Positions 18,054 to 25,719 of a DNA stretch of 31,769 nt are shown here, piece by piece. Below the pieces are notes generated by a model. The model saw only the letters and a list, made by a program, of their open reading frames with translations. It made no database searches and was not told the origin of the DNA. Position 1 is the stretch's first letter, and the number at the start of each line of letters is the position of its first letter. The position numbers were made by a program, and so were the translations under genes. Source of the DNA: a virus; the IMG/VR virus record IMGVR_UViG_3300031851_000102, positions 1 through 31,769 of that record, one strand, 5' to 3'.

Positions 18054-18347
18054 TTAATCACCGTCGCCTTTTAACCAGTTCCCTACTACTCCGCCCATTT
18101 GTTTGTTGCTTATTGTTTCTCGTTGATGGCGTTTTTGATTACGGCGAGCAACTGCTTGATTAGCATTGCCTTTACCGTTGGCGGCATCGTTTTGTTCAGT
18201 AATTCTTTCACTTATCTCCCTTGCGACTTCCATATCAAATTGCATTTTTTCATAGCCCATTTCATCATTGTATTTCATGTATAATTCATGTGGTGATATT
18301 CCTTTGAAGGTGCTACATAGGGAGGGTGCAATTTTATGGATTAGTCC
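18054..18347 (-). CDS. tail assembly chaperone T segment (made as G-T frameshift fusion)
   Basis: This frame has no start of its own near a ribosome site, but it is open back to the CCCTTTG slippery site inside the end of the upstream chaperone gene. A -1 shift there joins 115 residues of G to 97 residues of T, giving a 212-aa G-T protein. The first T residues read GLIHKIAPSLC, then STFKGISPHELYMKYNDEMG, continuing without a stop, which is why the 62-nt apparent gap is really coding. The rest is charged and helical, ending GGVVGNWLKGDGD. In lambda-like tails gpG and gpGT coat the tape measure during tube assembly. An internal ATG at 18278 could make a 74-aa free T protein. Confidence 0.8.
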   Translation of the reverse strand, partial: GLIHKIAPSLCSTFKGISPHELYMKYNDEMGYEKMQFDMEVAREISERITEQNDAANGKGNANQAVARRNQKRHQRETISNKQMGGVVGNWLKGDGD

Positions 18348-18691
18348 AAAGGGACTCCACCCTCCAAAGTATCTCCACGCACAAATGCAAGCAACATGCG
18401 TATTTCTTCGGAGGTTAGGGTGTTATAGTCAAAATCTGTTGGTTCAATAATACAAACGGGAATCCATGCTTCGATTTGGTCGAGCATACCTCCGCCTGCC
18501 TCATCGAGCATATCTGCAAACTCTTCGTTTTGTTCGGGAGTCCATTCTGCGGGGTCTTTCCCGAAGTGGCGAGTCTTTCTAAAAATCTTCGCTTGGATAT
18601 TCTCAATTTTAATTTTTTCCATTCCGGAGGCTTGGCGAACCCAAACCTTCGTTCCGTCTTTTAGTTCAATTTCCTTTTTTAATACTGGCAT
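18341..18691 (-). CDS. tail assembly chaperone G
   Basis: 116 aa between the tail tube gene and the tape measure gene, the standard place for a tail assembly chaperone. The protein is acidic and helical after a beta-rich start (LKDGTKVWVRQASGMEKIKI), with an FRKTRHFGKDPAEWTPEQNE middle and a C-terminus TLEGGVPLD. Such proteins bind the tape measure and help the tube polymerise, and are absent from the virion. The last codons contain the slippery heptamer that extends a fraction of products into the T frame. A purine-rich (AGAAG)4 tract lies 9 nt before the ATG and may serve as ribosome site. Confidence 0.82.
   Translation of the reverse strand: MPVLKKEIELKDGTKVWVRQASGMEKIKIENIQAKIFRKTRHFGKDPAEWTPEQNEEFADMLDEAGGGMLDQIEAWIPVCIIEPTDFDYNTLTSEEIRMLLAFVRGDTLEGGVPLD
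18347..18353 (-). promoter_or_regulatory. -1 programmed ribosomal frameshift slippery site CCCTTTG
   Basis: On the minus strand the zero-frame reading is gtC CCT TTG gac taa, an exact X XXY YYZ heptamer two codons before the chaperone G stop. Slipping back one base reads CCC TTT GGA CTA ATC and enters the open T frame. The distance to the stop and the position in the tail cluster match the known lambda G/GT arrangement. Confidence 0.85.
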
Positions 18692-18700
18692 ACTTTTTCA

Positions 18701-18720
18701 CTTCTCTTCTCTTCTCTTCT
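18701..18720. repeat. (CTTCT)4 tandem repeat before chaperone gene
   Basis: Four exact CTTCT units, read as AGAAG on the coding strand, lie 9 nt before the chaperone ATG at 18691. They may act as an extended purine-rich ribosome binding region. As a short tandem repeat the tract could vary in length. Confidence 0.75.
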
Positions 18721-18729
18721 TTACTAAAT

Positions 18730-18921
18730 CTACTGGTCTTCGTATGTGATAACCGCAAAGCAGTTATTTCCAACATTTTTTCTTGTAATTGAAATATCAA
18801 TCACTTTATCGCCTGCAACTAATGTGCGCAGTGCGGTTTGAATCGAAACATGAATTGTATTATTGTTCCCACTAACCACAAGGGTTGTAAGTTTGGTGGG
18901 GTCAGTAATGGTATGGCTCAT
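18730..18921 (-). CDS. 63-aa tail-cluster protein, unknown
   Basis: ATG 18921 follows a GGGGG run at 18929-18933, just after the tail tube stop. The short protein is beta-rich, with Thr and Asn repeats (TTLVVSGNNNTIHVSIQTAL, then VAGDKVIDISITRKNVGN). It lies between tail tube and chaperone genes, where minor tail proteins or tube decoration proteins are often found. No family recognised. Confidence 0.7.
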   Translation of the reverse strand: MSHTITDPTKLTTLVVSGNNNTIHVSIQTALRTLVAGDKVIDISITRKNVGNNCFAVITYEDQ

Positions 18922-18933
18922 CTAAGAACCCCC

Positions 18934-19995
18934 TCAAGCATCATAGTTTGCAACAATTGAAGTGTCCGAACCACGACAAGCAATAGCGCACATTTGGTCT
19001 GCGCCTGCTAAATCATAAAGACCATGAAAGTTCACAGTCATTGTTTGACTATCTCGGCCCGATACTGATGTTTCGGGCATTTCGTAGTGAACTTTGTAAA
19101 AGTCAAAGCGAATAAAGTTTGTTGCTGATACTTCAAAGAGAACTGAAATTGCAGGGGTTGAAGCAGAGGGATTAACCAATCCTTGTCCGTTGGTTGCGGT
19201 TGCGCCCATTAACTCATCGAAGAAAGGTTCGCCCTCTCCGCCGGAGGAATCAGCAGAAAGAAGAGACTTATGAAATGTCATAGAACCGGAAACTTCACGG
19301 AGAGTTGTTGGAGGAACTCGCACGCATGTTTCGTCGCTTAGACTGTATGAGTTTTCAATATCACGGTTTGTCTTAATTTCAAAATCAATGCTTTGAACAA
19401 GGTTTGAGAAACCGCCACTTGAAGAAGTAGCGGCTTCATCGAAATTAACATAAGACTTTGCAAAGTGTGCGGCATCTCCGGTATAAGTTGGCACGCCTGT
19501 TTTTAGTGCGCCAGTAGAAGAAGTTTGCTTTGCACCAGTTGTATTTACTGTAAGCATTGAGTATTCGCCAACGCTTGCAGAAATACTGATAGATTCAATA
19601 ACTTGTCCTGCAAAAATGTGTTCGTGTGAATCACGGCCAACTGCAATAGTGTATGAAGGAAGTTCTGCGGCACTGCCGTTTCCTAATTCTGTAAAGGTTC
19701 GAGCATCAGTTGCACCTCCCGACGGAGTATCGTTTCCAAAAATACCGTGAAGTAGTGTAAAAGTAAAAGCATCGGGTTGCAAAGCCATGCTAATGCTTCC
19801 TTCTGCGGTTTTCTTGCTTACAATTGCCTTAGAAGCACCGTAGTAATTCATGTCGCTACGCTTCATTACATCATAGGATTGTTGAAATGATTCGGATTCT
19901 ACTTCACCGACAACATAACTTGCGTGGTCGTGAGCAATGGCTGTGCCATAAGTTGATTCTTTTGCGATACGGACATACCTTGTATGATTTGCCAT
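18934..19995 (-). CDS. major tail tube protein
   Basis: 353 aa. The N-terminus MANHTRYVRIAKESTYGTAI and the following VGEVESESFQQSYDVMKR segment match the Phage_tube_2 type of tail tube protein, which starts with a strand then RxxxExTxGT. The middle contains GSISMALQPDAFTFTLLHGI, and the rest is beta-rich, as expected for the tube fold. It is placed between terminator and chaperone genes. Multiple copies should stack as rings to form the tail tube. The length is larger than minimal tubes (about 150-200 aa), so an extra surface domain is probable. A TATA-like box lies upstream, consistent with a strong separate promoter for a high-copy protein. Confidence 0.82.
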   Translation of the reverse strand: MANHTRYVRIAKESTYGTAIAHDHASYVVGEVESESFQQSYDVMKRSDMNYYGASKAIVSKKTAEGSISMALQPDAFTFTLLHGIFGNDTPSGGATDARTFTELGNGSAAELPSYTIAVGRDSHEHIFAGQVIESISISASVGEYSMLTVNTTGAKQTSSTGALKTGVPTYTGDAAHFAKSYVNFDEAATSSSGGFSNLVQSIDFEIKTNRDIENSYSLSDETCVRVPPTTLREVSGSMTFHKSLLSADSSGGEGEPFFDELMGATATNGQGLVNPSASTPAISVLFEVSATNFIRFDFYKVHYEMPETSVSGRDSQTMTVNFHGLYDLAGADQMCAIACRGSDTSIVANYDA

Positions 19996-20041
19996 ATTCC
20001 TAATGAAGAGATGGTTGGCTTATCAATGTTTCCACTAAAAA

Positions 20042-20050
20042 GTTTATAAC
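20042..20050 (-). promoter_or_regulatory. candidate TATA box for the tail tube gene
   Basis: The 56-nt gap before the tail tube start is one of the few real gaps in the late block. It contains GTTATAAAC on the minus strand, about 50 nt before ATG 19995, allowing a start of transcription about 25 nt later and a short leader. A separate promoter would fit the high demand for tube protein. Confidence 0.4.
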
Positions 20051-20051
20051 C

Positions 20052-21149
20052 TTATGCTTCTCTAAGGAACATGCGTATTTTCTTCATATATGTCAAGGTC
20101 ATAGTGTGAATACAAACTGTTTCGTCGTCGTCAATTTTTGTATCAAACTTTGCATCGTAGTTGATAATACTATCAACCCCTGCTTGAAGTCCAGTAGTGG
20201 TGTATAGTTCATCAAATACTTCACCGAGAATTGATGCACCAAGTCTATATGCGTTCTCATAATTAGTTCCCTTTGTTGTAACAAAAATCATCACATCATA
20301 CTGTTGGTCGGTTCTTGTTCCTGCAAGCGTCAAAAAGTCCGGAGAGTCAGCCTTTTGAATCATCACATGCACACTTGGCGTTGGGTATCGGTTAATCATG
20401 CTGTTGCTTGACAAATCATACCCGTAGCGGATTCCACTTGACTTTACATGTGTTTTTAACAGCAAACGATTACTATTGCGCAAAACTTCAACAACCTTCA
20501 TTCCTGTGCGCAGAAGACTATGTGAAATAAAATCGGACATATCCATTTCATCGGGAGAGTATGCACCATGCGGAGTAAAATAAACAGAATAAAAATCAAC
20601 AGTTCCAGTCGTGTTTCCAAAGAAAGCACCTTGCGCAGAAGAACTTTTTCCATCAACTTCAAGGTAATGTGTGTTTGCATCATCGTCTTCAATAATTTCG
20701 CCCATATACAATCGGGCTTTGCCGGAACTGTCGAGAGTCAAACGCAATATAACGGGAATGGCCTCATCATCCAACATAGCCAAATCAAGAGTGTTGGAGG
20801 TTGTTGTAGTAGTTCCAACGAGTTTCAACTTGTTGAAAGTTCCATCACTATGAACTTCGACTCTATGAGTTCCATTGTCGAGAGTCATAAGAACTTCACC
20901 ATCATTCGCAACCGCTTCGATATGGATAGCGGCAATCATAGTGAGGGAATTATCATCATTAGCAACACTTTGTTTCCAAGTCTGCCCCCCATTGTCCGAA
21001 GAGACACGCCAATAACCATTTGATGAAACGCCATCGCCTGCATCGCCTGCGTTTAAGACCCACGCAGTATTGTTGTCTCCAACGGGATTTAAGGGGTCAT
21101 GTCCGTTTAGTCTTGCAGTCCAATAATCGCTTTGTTTTGATACACTCAT
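20052..21149 (-). CDS. tail terminator-like protein with N-terminal lectin-like domain
   Basis: 365 aa from ATG 21149, chosen because GAGGATGA at 21155-21162 is 5 nt ahead; ATG 21158 would lie in that site. Residues 1-190 resemble a concanavalin/LamG-type jelly roll (YWRVSSDNGGQTWKQSVA, TMIAAIHIEAVANDGEVLMT, GKARLYMGEI, VDFYSVYFTPHGAYSPDE). Residues about 195-365 resemble tail terminator or completion proteins: SLLRTGMKVVEVLRNSN, SVHVMIQKADSPD, QQYDVMIFVTTKG and a final beta strand IHTMTLTYMKK. Gene order (neck protein, this, tail tube) is where the terminator belongs. The lectin-like part could bind the cell surface or decorate the neck. Both domain calls are from pattern, and the fusion is unusual. 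Confidence 0.6.
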   Translation of the reverse strand: MSVSKQSDYWTARLNGHDPLNPVGDNNTAWVLNAGDAGDGVSSNGYWRVSSDNGGQTWKQSVANDDNSLTMIAAIHIEAVANDGEVLMTLDNGTHRVEVHSDGTFNKLKLVGTTTTTSNTLDLAMLDDEAIPVILRLTLDSSGKARLYMGEIIEDDDANTHYLEVDGKSSSAQGAFFGNTTGTVDFYSVYFTPHGAYSPDEMDMSDFISHSLLRTGMKVVEVLRNSNRLLLKTHVKSSGIRYGYDLSSNSMINRYPTPSVHVMIQKADSPDFLTLAGTRTDQQYDVMIFVTTKGTNYENAYRLGASILGEVFDELYTTTGLQAGVDSIINYDAKFDTKIDDDETVCIHTMTLTYMKKIRMFLREA

Positions 21150-21154
21150 ATTTC

Positions 21155-21868
21155 TCATCCTCTTGCGGCCTTTATTCCTGTTCCACCAGTGCTTGTCTTA
21201 ATGTTTGCACCACTGCCTGCAAGTTTAGCCGCACCTCCGGCAGTGTAAAATCCACTTGCATGTGCCGCAAGTATAATTGCGGCTCTTGATTCTTTTTTTA
21301 TTGATTCCATTGCATTTTTTTCGGTGTCTCCGATATAGTCCATAGTTTTGTAAAAACCCGGATGCCATGCTCTCATACGCATACCAGTCGTAGCCCAATT
21401 TCTTGCACCTGTTTTAGCATACCAACGAGTGCTTGATTGAACCAACATAGGCAAGGTTGTTGAGTATCGAAACGGGTCAATACCCTTTGCTACAATGTGC
21501 GAAAGTCTTCCGCCTCTTTGTCCTTCTACACCAATTGTTGCTTCTTGTATTGTATCTCCTGTGTGAACTGTATAATTCATTTGTTCATTCCTATGAACTT
21601 TTAGAGCATTTGCTACTTTAGTGTGAATGTTTGTTGAGCGACCATAACCTAATGTTGCCGGTGTTCTTACGCTTGCAAGTGGACCTGCAAGTGCTTTAAG
21701 TCTTTTTCGAGTTGCTTCTACTTCAATATGCAAAACTCTGCGCATTGTTTTGTCTAATTCTTTTGCACCATTTGGCTCAAGTTTTTTCATGGCGTGCATT
21801 AACTGCCTATCATCCTTGATAATTTGCATCTCGCTGTATGTTCCACGACGAGTAAATGTTTGCGTCAT
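21155..21868 (-). CDS. HK97 gp10-like neck / head-tail joining protein
   Basis: 237 aa. The sequence contains a helix-rich N-terminal part (DDRQLMHAMKKLEPNGAKEL) and a basic middle. The later WHPGFYKTMDYIGDTEKN resembles the HPG...Y segment of HK97 gp10-type neck proteins. The C-terminus is rich in Gly, Ala and Thr. It lies between the adaptor and the terminator, the normal neck position. HK97 gp10 family members join the head connector to the tail and are usually 120-170 aa, so this is long. Assigned on order and weak pattern. Confidence 0.55.
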   Translation of the reverse strand: MTQTFTRRGTYSEMQIIKDDRQLMHAMKKLEPNGAKELDKTMRRVLHIEVEATRKRLKALAGPLASVRTPATLGYGRSTNIHTKVANALKVHRNEQMNYTVHTGDTIQEATIGVEGQRGGRLSHIVAKGIDPFRYSTTLPMLVQSSTRWYAKTGARNWATTGMRMRAWHPGFYKTMDYIGDTEKNAMESIKKESRAAIILAAHASGFYTAGGAAKLAGSGANIKTSTGGTGIKAARG

Positions 21869-21872
21869 ACTA

Positions 21873-22403
21873 TCAAGCCTTGCCTAAATGCGCAAGTCTT
21901 TGAAGGCAATGATGACCTCTTTCACGGAAAGCCTGTCCTCTTAATCCACCGTCTGCGCCAGTTTGGTGTGTTCCTTCATCTTCGAGATATTGACCTGCGG
22001 CCAAGTCTGCGCAGACTTCACGCAAAACATGCGCAAACTCTCCTTGTTGAACAGCAACGCCGGATAAATGGTCGAATGAAATGCCAGTTACACCAGTAAG
22101 TGTGTGCGTAGATTTACCAGTCCATGAAAAGGAATCGCCGTCAATGTTACCACTGCCTGCGTTTGCAAATGATGTTCCGCTTGTAAGAACAAGAGTTGTA
22201 GCACCTGCCGCAACTGCGCCATTTGCTGTCGTTTCGCCAGTTTCTCGACTTGGTTCATCACGACCATATTCAAGAAAGGTTTGGTCTATTGCAATTGAAG
22301 CATGTCGAATATGTCGAGTAATACGAGAAGAAGCCCTACTTCTTTGCGCACTATCAAGCCCTAAACGAGAACCAACATCGGCAACGCTACAATAATAAGT
22401 CAT
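21873..22403 (-). CDS. head-tail adaptor with inserted beta module
   Basis: 176 aa, ATG 22403 after AGGTGA (6-nt spacer). The N-terminus MTYYCSVADVGSRLGLDSAQ and the helix SRITRHIRHASIAIDQTFLE match the opening of gp6/gp15-type adaptor proteins that sit under the portal. A C-terminal helix (FAHVLREVCADLAAGQYLED) closes that fold. Between them, about residues 62-122, lies a beta module with GATTLVLTSGTSFANAGSG, FSWTGK and LTGV, a unit that recurs in the giant tail gene. Role: connecting portal to neck. Confidence 0.65.
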   Translation of the reverse strand: MTYYCSVADVGSRLGLDSAQRSRASSRITRHIRHASIAIDQTFLEYGRDEPSRETGETTANGAVAAGATTLVLTSGTSFANAGSGNIDGDSFSWTGKSTHTLTGVTGISFDHLSGVAVQQGEFAHVLREVCADLAAGQYLEDEGTHQTGADGGLRGQAFRERGHHCLQRLAHLGKA

Positions 22404-22404
22404 T

Positions 22405-22716
22405 TTACTTCACCTGTTCTTTTAATTTTGCAATTAACTCGTCTTTTGTTCCCTTTGCGTCAATTCCATGTTCTGCGCAAAGATTCATAATTTCGGATTT
22501 GCGCATACGCTTCATTTTACTAAACGAAGGCAATGACTTGACTTCTTCGACAATTTCTTTTGCATCGTCTGCTAATGACATTGCTTCTTCGAGCGTAAGT
22601 TGTCCGTCTTCAAGTGCTTCATCAAGAGCAGGTTTGATTTTTTTGTAGTATTTCAAAGCAAGACCTGCACCAAATAAACCTATTGCGCCTATAATTCCTA
22701 ATGTTTCCATATCCAT
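22405..22716 (-). CDS. membrane-anchored SAP-domain protein
   Basis: 103 aa from ATG 22716, which has AGGTGA 5 nt before it; the upstream GTG 22725 is part of that site. Residues 6-22 (LGIIGAIGLFGAGLALK) form a membrane segment. An acidic helix-turn-helix (LDEALEDGQLTLEEAMSLAD) follows. Residues about 71-101 (MRKSEIMNLCAEHGIDAKGT then KDELIAKL) form a SAP motif, a two-helix DNA-binding unit. A protein that can sit in a membrane and touch DNA could act in DNA entry, packaging or host nucleoid attachment. The function is unknown; the SAP call is fairly strong. Confidence 0.65.
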   Translation of the reverse strand: MDMETLGIIGAIGLFGAGLALKYYKKIKPALDEALEDGQLTLEEAMSLADDAKEIVEEVKSLPSFSKMKRMRKSEIMNLCAEHGIDAKGTKDELIAKLKEQVK

Positions 22717-22717
22717 T

Positions 22718-22900
22718 TTATTCACCTCTGTATTCTACAACGACCATTTTAGACTTTGGCACTATCGCAAAATGACGGCTTTCGCCATCCCTGTATAAAC
22801 GGTAGCCGTGTGGTGTTTCTTCAATCTTTACATTAGTATAGCACTTTTCCGGCGGAATATACACTATTTTGCCTCGTCGTTTTCTATTTTCTTCACTCAT
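22718..22900 (-). CDS. 60-aa basic protein, unknown
   Basis: ATG 22900 has AGGTGA with a 5-nt spacer, so it is preferred over an upstream start at 22909. The peptide is basic at its N-terminus (MSEENRKRRGKIVYIPPEKC) and beta-rich afterwards (GYRLYRDGESRHFAIVPKSK, MVVVEYRGE). No family recognised. It overlaps the 36-aa gene upstream by 8 nt and ends inside the ribosome site of the SAP gene, so translation is probably coupled. Confidence 0.6.
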   Translation of the reverse strand: MSEENRKRRGKIVYIPPEKCYTNVKIEETPHGYRLYRDGESRHFAIVPKSKMVVVEYRGE

Positions 22901-23003
22901 TCTTTTCACCTGTTATCAAGTCTTTCTTTTGCTTTTTTTCTTCTTCATCAAGTTCTTTCGATTTAGCGTCGAACCATCCATCTAAATATACGCATCTCGT
23001 CAT
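22893..23003 (-). CDS. 36-aa microprotein, unknown
   Basis: ATG 23003 overlaps the TAA of the glycine-rich gene (TAATG), and its TGA overlaps the next gene. The peptide starts MTRCVYLDGWFDAKSKELDE and continues as a lysine- and glutamate-rich helix. Without it, positions 22910-23002 would be a gap in a block where gaps are otherwise rare. Support is the overlap pattern only. Confidence 0.45.
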   Translation of the reverse strand: MTRCVYLDGWFDAKSKELDEEEKKQKKDLITGEKNE

Positions 23004-23761
23004 TATTGTGTCACCCATGTTTTTGTTATTGTAATAGGAGTCCCTGCGCTATTCGTTGCTTTGAATACGGCTTTGAGTGTTTCCCCTGCGGCATTGTTCG
23101 CAGGTATTCCGCCTGCTATCCAAAGCCAAAACAAAGGAATTACCATAGCCCCTGTGTTTGCGTTAATAAGAGTAATTAAGTCGATTTCAACAGAAGCAGG
23201 GGCAATAGGTGCAGGACCGCCGATGCCTCCGCCGCCCGGATTTGGATTTATTATGACTCCGCCGCCGAATCCTCCGCCGCCGCCTATCAATCCTCCGCCT
23301 TCATCGGGGTCTTCGCCTTCACCGAAACCATCTCCGCCACCAAAGCCGCCAGTTAAAACAAGAGGTGCGTTTGAGCCTGCGAGATAATTACCATTACCTA
23401 TCCATGCTATGTGGTCGTATTGGCCTAAGTTTAGGTTGGGGTTTGCGGCTGATAGTGTAGCAATGTTTTGTTTTACTATTGATAAACCTTTTTGAAAACT
23501 CACTGTAAATGCAGTTATAGTTGTGCCTGCCGCCATTGTAAATACTTGAGTTGCACCTAAAGCAACAATTTCATTTTGAGTAGGAACAAAGGGATTTGAC
23601 GAGGGAAAGGTGATATTTACACCAAGATACGCAGGCAGTTTTGGTGCTAAGTTGCCTAAAGAATCCGATGAAAGCAAACCCCAAGAAGAGTCAAAACCAA
23701 ACGAAGGCGCAGGCGCAGAAGCACTTTGCGCTTGCAATATACCTACGGACATTGGCAACAC
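23003..23761 (-). CDS. glycine-rich putative adhesin / fibre-tip protein
   Basis: 252 aa from GTG 23761, supported by GGAGG at 23769-23773, 7 nt ahead. The N-terminal 135 residues are beta-rich (LGVNITFPSSNPFVP, ATQVFTMAAGTTITAFTVSF). Residues about 138-184 are extremely glycine-rich (GGFGGGDGFGEGE, GGGLIGGGGGFGGGV, PGGGGIGGPAP). A compact hydrophobic C-terminal part follows. Glycine-rich blocks next to a fibre gene recall the gp38 adhesins of T-even-like phages, whose polyglycine sandwich caps the fibre and contacts the receptor. That is an analogy, not homology I can show. It could be a capsid or tail appendage tip. Confidence 0.5.
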   Translation of the reverse strand: MLPMSVGILQAQSASAPAPSFGFDSSWGLLSSDSLGNLAPKLPAYLGVNITFPSSNPFVPTQNEIVALGATQVFTMAAGTTITAFTVSFQKGLSIVKQNIATLSAANPNLNLGQYDHIAWIGNGNYLAGSNAPLVLTGGFGGGDGFGEGEDPDEGGGLIGGGGGFGGGVIINPNPGGGGIGGPAPIAPASVEIDLITLINANTGAMVIPLFWLWIAGGIPANNAAGETLKAVFKATNSAGTPITITKTWVTQ

Positions 23762-25717
23762 TTAGATTCCTCCCATAACATACCATGTAGCGGGTGCGCC
23801 AACATCGCCTATACAAACGATTGTTGTTCCGTTGTTAATTGTAGTAGTAAGCGCAGTGCCATTTGATACACCGTTTAATTTTTCATTAGGGTCTGTTAAA
23901 CGAATTGTAATGTCATTGCCTAATGTGTTAATGACAACATATTGAACCCCTACGGGTGCGCCTGCGGGTAAAGTAAAATTGATTGCACCACTATTTATCA
24001 TAGCATAAACTCTTCCCGATTCAGTAATTGCGGGTGCAGGGTCAGTAGCAATAACTTCAACTGGCGCACGAAAATGGATTTGCCCTGTGCAGTCAAGAGT
24101 AGCCTCCGTTTGCACTGCGTTAATGGCATTTGCATCAGTGTATTGAGAGGGAATAGTAGGTTTATTTAATATCTGCGCATCACCACTTGACGCATTCCAA
24201 TCGGACTGAACATTTACTTCTGCGCCTGTGGCAATGCCGTTTAGTTTGGTATGGTCTGCGTCGGTGAATACATTTGAATCGCTCGCCGCTTCGACTGCCG
24301 CCCTTATTTCTGCATCCGTTTGGTCTGCCGTTGCTGATGCTTCGATGTTGGATAATTTTACAAAGTCTGTATTGCTCATTGTCCCTCTTGCGCTTGCCGA
24401 TGCCGCACTAATGCTTAGTGTCACTGCGCCCGAAGTAGCACCGCCTGTAATTGGCGCATTAGTATTAACTTCGGTAATATCGCCCGAACCTCCGCCTCCG
24501 CCACCTACTGCGCTTGAGCCAAACATTAGTGCGCCCGAAGTGTTATCAACCCATAGTTGGTTATCGACGGGACTCCCTACTGTTCCTGTGGTAATTATGA
24601 CTCCGCCTGCACCTATGGTTAATGTTCCTGTTGAATCATCGAACTTAAAATTACCATCGGTATTAAGTTTTTGAGAAGTAAAGCCATAAAGTATTTCTCC
24701 ACTGGCCACAGATTGCAAACCTGTTCCGCCTACTGAAACACCTAAGTTGTAAATGCCTTTGTAATGATAAACACCATCTGCTATGGGTAAAAAGCCCCAT
24801 GTGCCTTTGATAGTTGGTCTATTGACAAGGTGTATTGTTGCACCCAATGTATCACTGCCTTTCATAGAACAACCGGATTTGATTGTTAAGTTTGTTAAGC
24901 GAACAATAGCACCTGCAACCACACCTACGAAACCACCATTGCCGTTTGCCGTTCCATCAATAATAACATTTTCAAACTGAAAAGTAAAATTATTGTAAAT
25001 AGGTGCGCCTGTAACGGGAAAGGTGAACCCCGAAGTCTTTGCTTGAAAAGTCCATGTGCCTGCGCCTCCATTAAAAGCAACGCCACTGCCGCTTGTATTT
25101 AGTTGGTTTGAACCACCATTATGAGAGCCTGTCGAAGTAATAGTCCAATTCATTAACTTATCATCAGCAGAAGGAGAAGTAGGCGAAGTGACAGTGCCGC
25201 CCAAAATAGTTATGCTTTTCATTTCAACATTGTATTTGTTTGCAGTAAATGAGGGTGCAATATAATCTGTTTTGAACCCTGCTTTGAAAGTCATGTGTGG
25301 GTATTTTCCCGCATCAATAGTGGTTCTTGTGCTACTTCCATAAACAAAATGCAGATTATCAAACAAACCATCTTCTGCCACCATATCTGCGCAGTTAAGT
25401 TTTACATACGCTAAATTGCTATGATAAGCAGGCGTTCCATTAAATGTTATTGAAACTGGCGCAGAAGGATTTATTCTTCTTTCTTCATTTATGCTTAAAC
25501 CTGTTTCGATAATACAATTTGTTGCAAACTTAACAATTCCTGTAAAGCCTGTTTCTATAACCATAATACTTACTTTTGCTAAGTTCCAAGTGCATTCATG
25601 GGGAACATTGCCTACAAACTGCACAGTATCTCCCGTAGTAGGGACACCATTAGGAGTCCAATTACCTGCAACATTAGCGTTGCCATTTGCAGAAGCAGAC
25701 CATGTATATGTTGTCAA
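23762..25717 (-). CDS. tail-fibre-like / capsid-appendage protein
   Basis: About 651 aa. AGGTG at 25723-25727 favours TTG 25717; GTG 25723 overlaps that site and would add two residues. The N-terminal 320 residues look like a repetitive beta-helix (TYTWSASANGNANVAGNWTP onward). Residues about 430-550 show the stalk pattern common in marine phage fibres (DQTDAEIRAAVEAASDSNVF, HTKLNGIATGAEVNVQSDW). The last 100 residues form a beta knob (SGAINFTLPAGAPVGVQYVV, NDITIRLTDPNEKLNGV). This type binds receptors. It lies in the head-completion region, not after the hub, so it may be a capsid fibre. Confidence 0.72.
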   Translation of the reverse strand: MTTYTWSASANGNANVAGNWTPNGVPTTGDTVQFVGNVPHECTWNLAKVSIMVIETGFTGIVKFATNCIIETGLSINEERRINPSAPVSITFNGTPAYHSNLAYVKLNCADMVAEDGLFDNLHFVYGSSTRTTIDAGKYPHMTFKAGFKTDYIAPSFTANKYNVEMKSITILGGTVTSPTSPSADDKLMNWTITSTGSHNGGSNQLNTSGSGVAFNGGAGTWTFQAKTSGFTFPVTGAPIYNNFTFQFENVIIDGTANGNGGFVGVVAGAIVRLTNLTIKSGCSMKGSDTLGATIHLVNRPTIKGTWGFLPIADGVYHYKGIYNLGVSVGGTGLQSVASGEILYGFTSQKLNTDGNFKFDDSTGTLTIGAGGVIITTGTVGSPVDNQLWVDNTSGALMFGSSAVGGGGGGSGDITEVNTNAPITGGATSGAVTLSISAASASARGTMSNTDFVKLSNIEASATADQTDAEIRAAVEAASDSNVFTDADHTKLNGIATGAEVNVQSDWNASSGDAQILNKPTIPSQYTDANAINAVQTEATLDCTGQIHFRAPVEVIATDPAPAITESGRVYAMINSGAINFTLPAGAPVGVQYVVINTLGNDITIRLTDPNEKLNGVSNGTALTTTINNGTTIVCIGDVGAPATWYVMGGI

Positions 25718-25719
25718 AA

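Noticed and set aside
18279-18340. Untranslated gap between chaperone G and the 74-aa downstream frame
   Set aside because: The downstream frame is open through the whole gap and joins G at the slippery site, so it is better read as coding sequence of the G-T fusion.
23061-23387. Proline-rich 108-aa + strand frame
   Set aside because: It is the antisense image of the glycine-rich block of the adhesin candidate; GGN codons read as NCC.
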